From an uncultured Clostridia bacterium (GTDB lineage: Bacteria > Bacillota > Clostridia > Christensenellales > Borkfalkiaceae), in NCBI GenBank assembly GCA_944341075.1, contig CALVLV010000014.1:1-51675 (forward strand): DNA of 51,675 nucleotides, in the 5' to 3' direction. Both the position numbers and the translations under genes were made by a program. Position 1 is the first letter of the stretch. Each line of letters starts with the position of its first letter. The notes beneath the pieces are model-generated. The model saw nothing but the letters and a program-made list of their open reading frames with translations. It had not been told where the DNA came from and searched no databases. Shown piece by piece: positions 49,790-51,675 of this stretch.

Positions 49790-50377
49790 CTCACAAATTT
49801 TTCGTTTTGGCCGAAAACGAAAAATTTCGTGACTTTGAGGGACCAGCCCCTCTTTGCGCAATTCTGAGTGCCCTCGATTATATAATTGCGCAAATTCACC
49901 CTGCTGAGGCGCAGGTATGCGCAAATTGTGTCTTTCTGCGCAAGGAAACCTTGCTTGAAACGTTTATTTATTTAGTACGCTCCTTCACGCCATTCCGCAC
50001 GCTCTTTCTTGCCTCCCTTGTTGAAGGACGAGCGAGGCATTTCATAGCACAATGGACACCCATTGAGCGTGCCGAAGCGAGATGAACGAGGGCAAATGTA
50101 AGCCCGAGTGGTGACCGAGCCGCCATGTATTTACCTTAATGGCGGCGAGACGGTGGCGAGCATTGCGAGCGAAGGAGGGATTTGTGCTCGTTTCTTCAAG
50201 GGTTATCTGTGCCGGTTGCTGTGGTAAAAGATTTTTCAAGGGTTATCTGTGCTGAGGAATACCGTTCCTTCAGGGTTATCCGTGCAATAGTACAACAAAA
50301 CAGTTCAAAAAACTGCATCTCAACCGCGGGTTGTGCAAAAAACAACCTGCGGTTTACTGTATTCAACCTCTGGTATG
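49790..50377. repeat. Repeat-rich gene-free region after purL
   Basis: About 590 bp with no supported gene. A perfect 14-bp AT-rich inverted repeat AAATTTTTCGTTTT (49795-49808 with 49814-49827) stands right after the purL stop. Then come modules of the mosaic family: GAACGAGG-like CGAGCGAGGCATTTCATAGC, a diverged ACAATGGACACCCATTG, CATGTATTTACC...AATGGCGGCGAGACG, and three TTCAAGGGTTATC/TTCAGGGTTATC repeats at about 50200, 50240 and 50270. A hairpin AACCGCGGGTTGT/ACAACCTGCGGTT lies near 50320-50353. Confidence 0.75.
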
Positions 50378-50406
50378 TTGTTTTTACCTCCCCCTCGGGG
50401 TATATT
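50378..50406 (+). promoter_or_regulatory. Promoter of the XRE/SHOCT operon
   Basis: TTGTTT (50378-50383), 17-bp spacer and TATATT (50401-50406). The transcript would start about 65 nt before the first gene of the operon. Confidence 0.5.
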
Positions 50407-50477
50407 TTAACTGTAAAAACCGCAGGGCGCAGCCATTGAACGAACGTTAAAACACGCACCCTGCAGGAGGTAAAAAC

Positions 50478-50639
50478 ATGAAGCGCAAAAACTTCCCCGC
50501 AGAGGCGGGCGGCGCCGACGAACTGCCCGCGGAGCGCGCCCTTACGGCGTACGATAACGAACAGTCTGCCCGCAGGCTGGCGGCCGAACGTAAAAACGAT
50601 TATCTTTCATTCATAAAAAAGGAGGTACATAAATTATGA
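50478..50639 (+). CDS. Small charged protein leading the XRE operon
   Basis: 53-residue gene not called by length-limited ORF finders. AGGAGG stands 8 nt before the ATG, and its TGA stop overlaps the ATG of the XRE gene (ATGA). Composition is highly charged with Ala and Arg (RALTAYDNEQSARRLAAERKND) and an amphipathic-helix character; no membrane segment. Its operon position and overlap favour a real protein, possibly a partner of the regulator, but no family is recognised. Confidence 0.65.
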   Translation: MKRKNFPAEAGGADELPAERALTAYDNEQSARRLAAERKNDYLSFIKKEVHKL

Positions 50640-51109
50640 ATACCATAGGTCAGAGGATAGCTTACTACCGCAAAAAGGCAAATCTTACCCAGGAGGAGCT
50701 TGCCGAAAAGTGCTCGGTAACGCCGCAGGCGGTATCAAAATGGGAGAACGACATCTCTGCCCCCGACATCTCTCTCTTCCCCGTGCTTGCAAAGCTGTTC
50801 AACGTCTCCTGCGACGAGCTTCTCGGCGTAGAGAACGAAACGCCCAAGGTTGTGCCCGAGGAACTTGTCGATCTCAGCAAGGTGCTGTTAAAGATAAGGG
50901 TGATATCTGCGGGCGGCGACAACGTAAAAATCAATCTTCCCGTAATGCTTGCCGAACAGTTTTTAAAACATTCCGACATCGGCGGCAGCGACACGTTCAA
51001 AAACATTGATTTTGCGCAGATAATCGAGCTGGTAAAGAGCGGCGCCGTGGGCAAACTTATAGAAGTGACGTCGGCCGACGGCGATATAGTCACCATGTCT
51101 GTAGAATGA
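50636..51109 (+). CDS. XRE-type regulator with SHOCT-like C-terminal domain
   Basis: 157-residue protein. Residues 5-60 are an XRE/Cro helix-turn-helix (IGQRIAYYRKKANLTQEELAEKCSVTPQAVSKWENDIS), and the last 75 residues match the SHOCT-like domain of YvlB-type Bacillota proteins (LLKIRVISAGGDNVKINLPV ... IELVKSGAVGKLIEVTSADGDIVTM). It overlaps the downstream gene, whose product is a free copy of that domain, so the two may hetero-associate. The regulated target and signal are unknown. In other Bacillota, YvlB-like proteins respond to envelope stress; that link is only by analogy here. Confidence 0.88.
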   Translation: MNTIGQRIAYYRKKANLTQEELAEKCSVTPQAVSKWENDISAPDISLFPVLAKLFNVSCDELLGVENETPKVVPEELVDLSKVLLKIRVISAGGDNVKINLPVMLAEQFLKHSDIGGSDTFKNIDFAQIIELVKSGAVGKLIEVTSADGDIVTMSVE

Positions 51110-51333
51110 AGATAGTTATAGAACAGGCGGGCGGCGTGCGTATTTCACTGCCCGTACCCGTGCGGCTTGCGGCAAGGCTCATATGCCGCGCCCTGCGCAA
51201 AGATTTACCGCGCGGCGCTACGCACTCGCGTGAATTTGTAAAGGCGCTTAAAAAGGCAAAAAAACAGTGGAAGGGGCTCGCCATAACAGAGGTCACTTCT
51301 TCCGACGGCGCAAAAGTTACAATAATACTGTAA
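51106..51333 (+). CDS. Stand-alone SHOCT-like domain protein
   Basis: 75-residue protein that repeats the C-terminal domain of the preceding regulator: IVIEQAGGVRISLPVPV...EFVKALKKAKKQWKGLAITEVTSSDGAKVTIIL aligns with the regulator's C-terminal domain along its length. The acidic ends of the regulator are replaced with basic residues. It starts in the last codons of the XRE gene (ATGA overlap). It is probably a partner or modulator of the regulator. A terminator follows after about 85 nt. Confidence 0.78.
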   Translation: MKIVIEQAGGVRISLPVPVRLAARLICRALRKDLPRGATHSREFVKALKKAKKQWKGLAITEVTSSDGAKVTIIL

Positions 51334-51418
51334 AGGCAAAAATACGGCCGCTTCCCACGCGCGTGGCAAAAGGAAATGTTTGGAACGGCACGGGGCGGCG
51401 GCAAAGGGGAATATCAGG

Positions 51419-51455
51419 CCGAGGCGGCGCATTCTGCGCCGCCTCGGACGTTTTT
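51419..51455 (+). terminator. Terminator of the XRE/SHOCT operon
   Basis: 13-bp perfect stem CCGAGGCGGCGCA/TGCGCCGCCTCGG (51419-51431 with 51435-51447), loop TTC, followed by ACGTTTTT. Confidence 0.9.
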
Positions 51456-51483
51456 CCTTCAAAAATTTTGTGCCGCCGCATAC

Positions 51484-51512
51484 TTTACATATACAAAATA
51501 TTGTGGTATACT
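51484..51512 (+). promoter_or_regulatory. Strong promoter near the end of the window
   Basis: TTTACA (51484-51489), 17-bp spacer and TATACT (51507-51512). No coding sequence is seen after it in the remaining 163 nt; an inverted repeat follows instead. Confidence 0.75.
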
Positions 51513-51518
51513 GTAAGG

Positions 51519-51650
51519 GATTAATACGAACCCGATTTAAAGCGGGGATATCACGGCACTATCTGCGTTAAAGCCTTTGCCAATACGTCTTTGTATTGCC
51601 TGCGGGCTTTGCCTTGCTTTTGCCGCAATCTGCCCGCTTTAAATTGCTTT
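51519..51650 (+). ncRNA. Candidate structured RNA or leader, truncated by the window
   Basis: Downstream of the promoter, ATTTAAAGCGGG (51535-51546) and CCCGCTTTAAAT (51633-51644) form a perfect 12-bp closing stem around about 86 nt. Inside, AAAGCC/GGCTTT and CAATAC/GTATTG can pair in nested order. No ribosome site or reading frame is evident within it. It could be a small RNA or the leader of a gene beyond the window. I cannot assign a known class; a 6S-like rod is one possibility but is untested. Confidence 0.4.
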
Positions 51651-51675
51651 GCACCTTTAAATAGCGCATTTTGCG

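Overview
The window looks like chromosome of an anaerobic, Gram-positive-type clostridial bacterium (Bacillota, class Clostridia). The evidence is an Rnf ferredoxin:NAD+ oxidoreductase operon beside a Gx-transporter gene, AGGAGG-type ribosome sites, a TM1266-type hydrogenase regulator, PlsY, RqcH and YvlB-like SHOCT-domain proteins. The DNA is moderately GC-rich, yet ATA is a common Ile codon. Placement below class is not possible from this sequence alone. No rRNA, tRNA, phage, IS element or CRISPR array was seen.

Layout: 0.1-7.5 kb (minus strand) holds the complete rnfCDGEAB operon with a Gx-transporter gene upstream; RnfG is enlarged by three C-terminal repeats. 7.8-11.6 kb (minus) holds a membrane-anchored extracytoplasmic protein, a pair of small winged-helix-like/TM proteins and rqcH. 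11.8-19.4 kb (plus) is a protein quality-control block: tig, clpP, clpX, lon, ysxC and a sugar-phosphate-transferase homologue without its catalytic acidic dyad. 19.5-28.1 kb holds a Mn-type CDF exporter (minus), lspA, an RluD-type synthase, der, plsY, two related lipoproteins and a membrane protein (minus). 28.8-35.5 kb has a stand-alone aconitase-like hydratase, a Gly/Asp-rich lipoprotein (minus), a TM1266 regulator behind a switch-like RNA leader, an ABC importer whose binding protein appears circularly permuted, and a DUF1294 protein (minus). 35.5-49.8 kb is the purine pathway: purE, purC, a Cys-less purF paralogue, purF, purM, purN, purH, purD, a DUF4177 protein and purL, covering all steps from PRPP to IMP except purB (and purK). 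50.4-51.3 kb is a three-gene XRE/SHOCT-like operon, followed by a promoter and a possible structured RNA running off the end.

Intergenic spaces carry two layers of dispersed repeats. One is a mosaic of 50-500 bp modules (for example TGTCATTTCGACCGAGCG...GAGAAATCT inverted pairs and CCTCCCTTGCCAAAGGGAGG palindromes); 193-bp near-identical inverted copies lie at 28.2 and 44.1 kb. The other is a ~40-bp element with core ATTGCCCCGCATATATGCC, found between genes and ahead of clpX, plsY, the ABC operon and purM.

The strongest candidates for something new are: (1) the 121-nt leader of the TM1266 gene, where 5' segments can pair with a terminator that also hides the Shine-Dalgarno; (2) the permuted substrate-binding protein encoded next to it; (3) the RnfG with three near-identical FMN_bind-like units; (4) the dyad-less sugar transferase; and (5) several genes whose -10 box lies 6-10 nt from the start codon with no ribosome site, suggesting leaderless mRNAs. 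All assignments are from reading the sequence; no database search was run.
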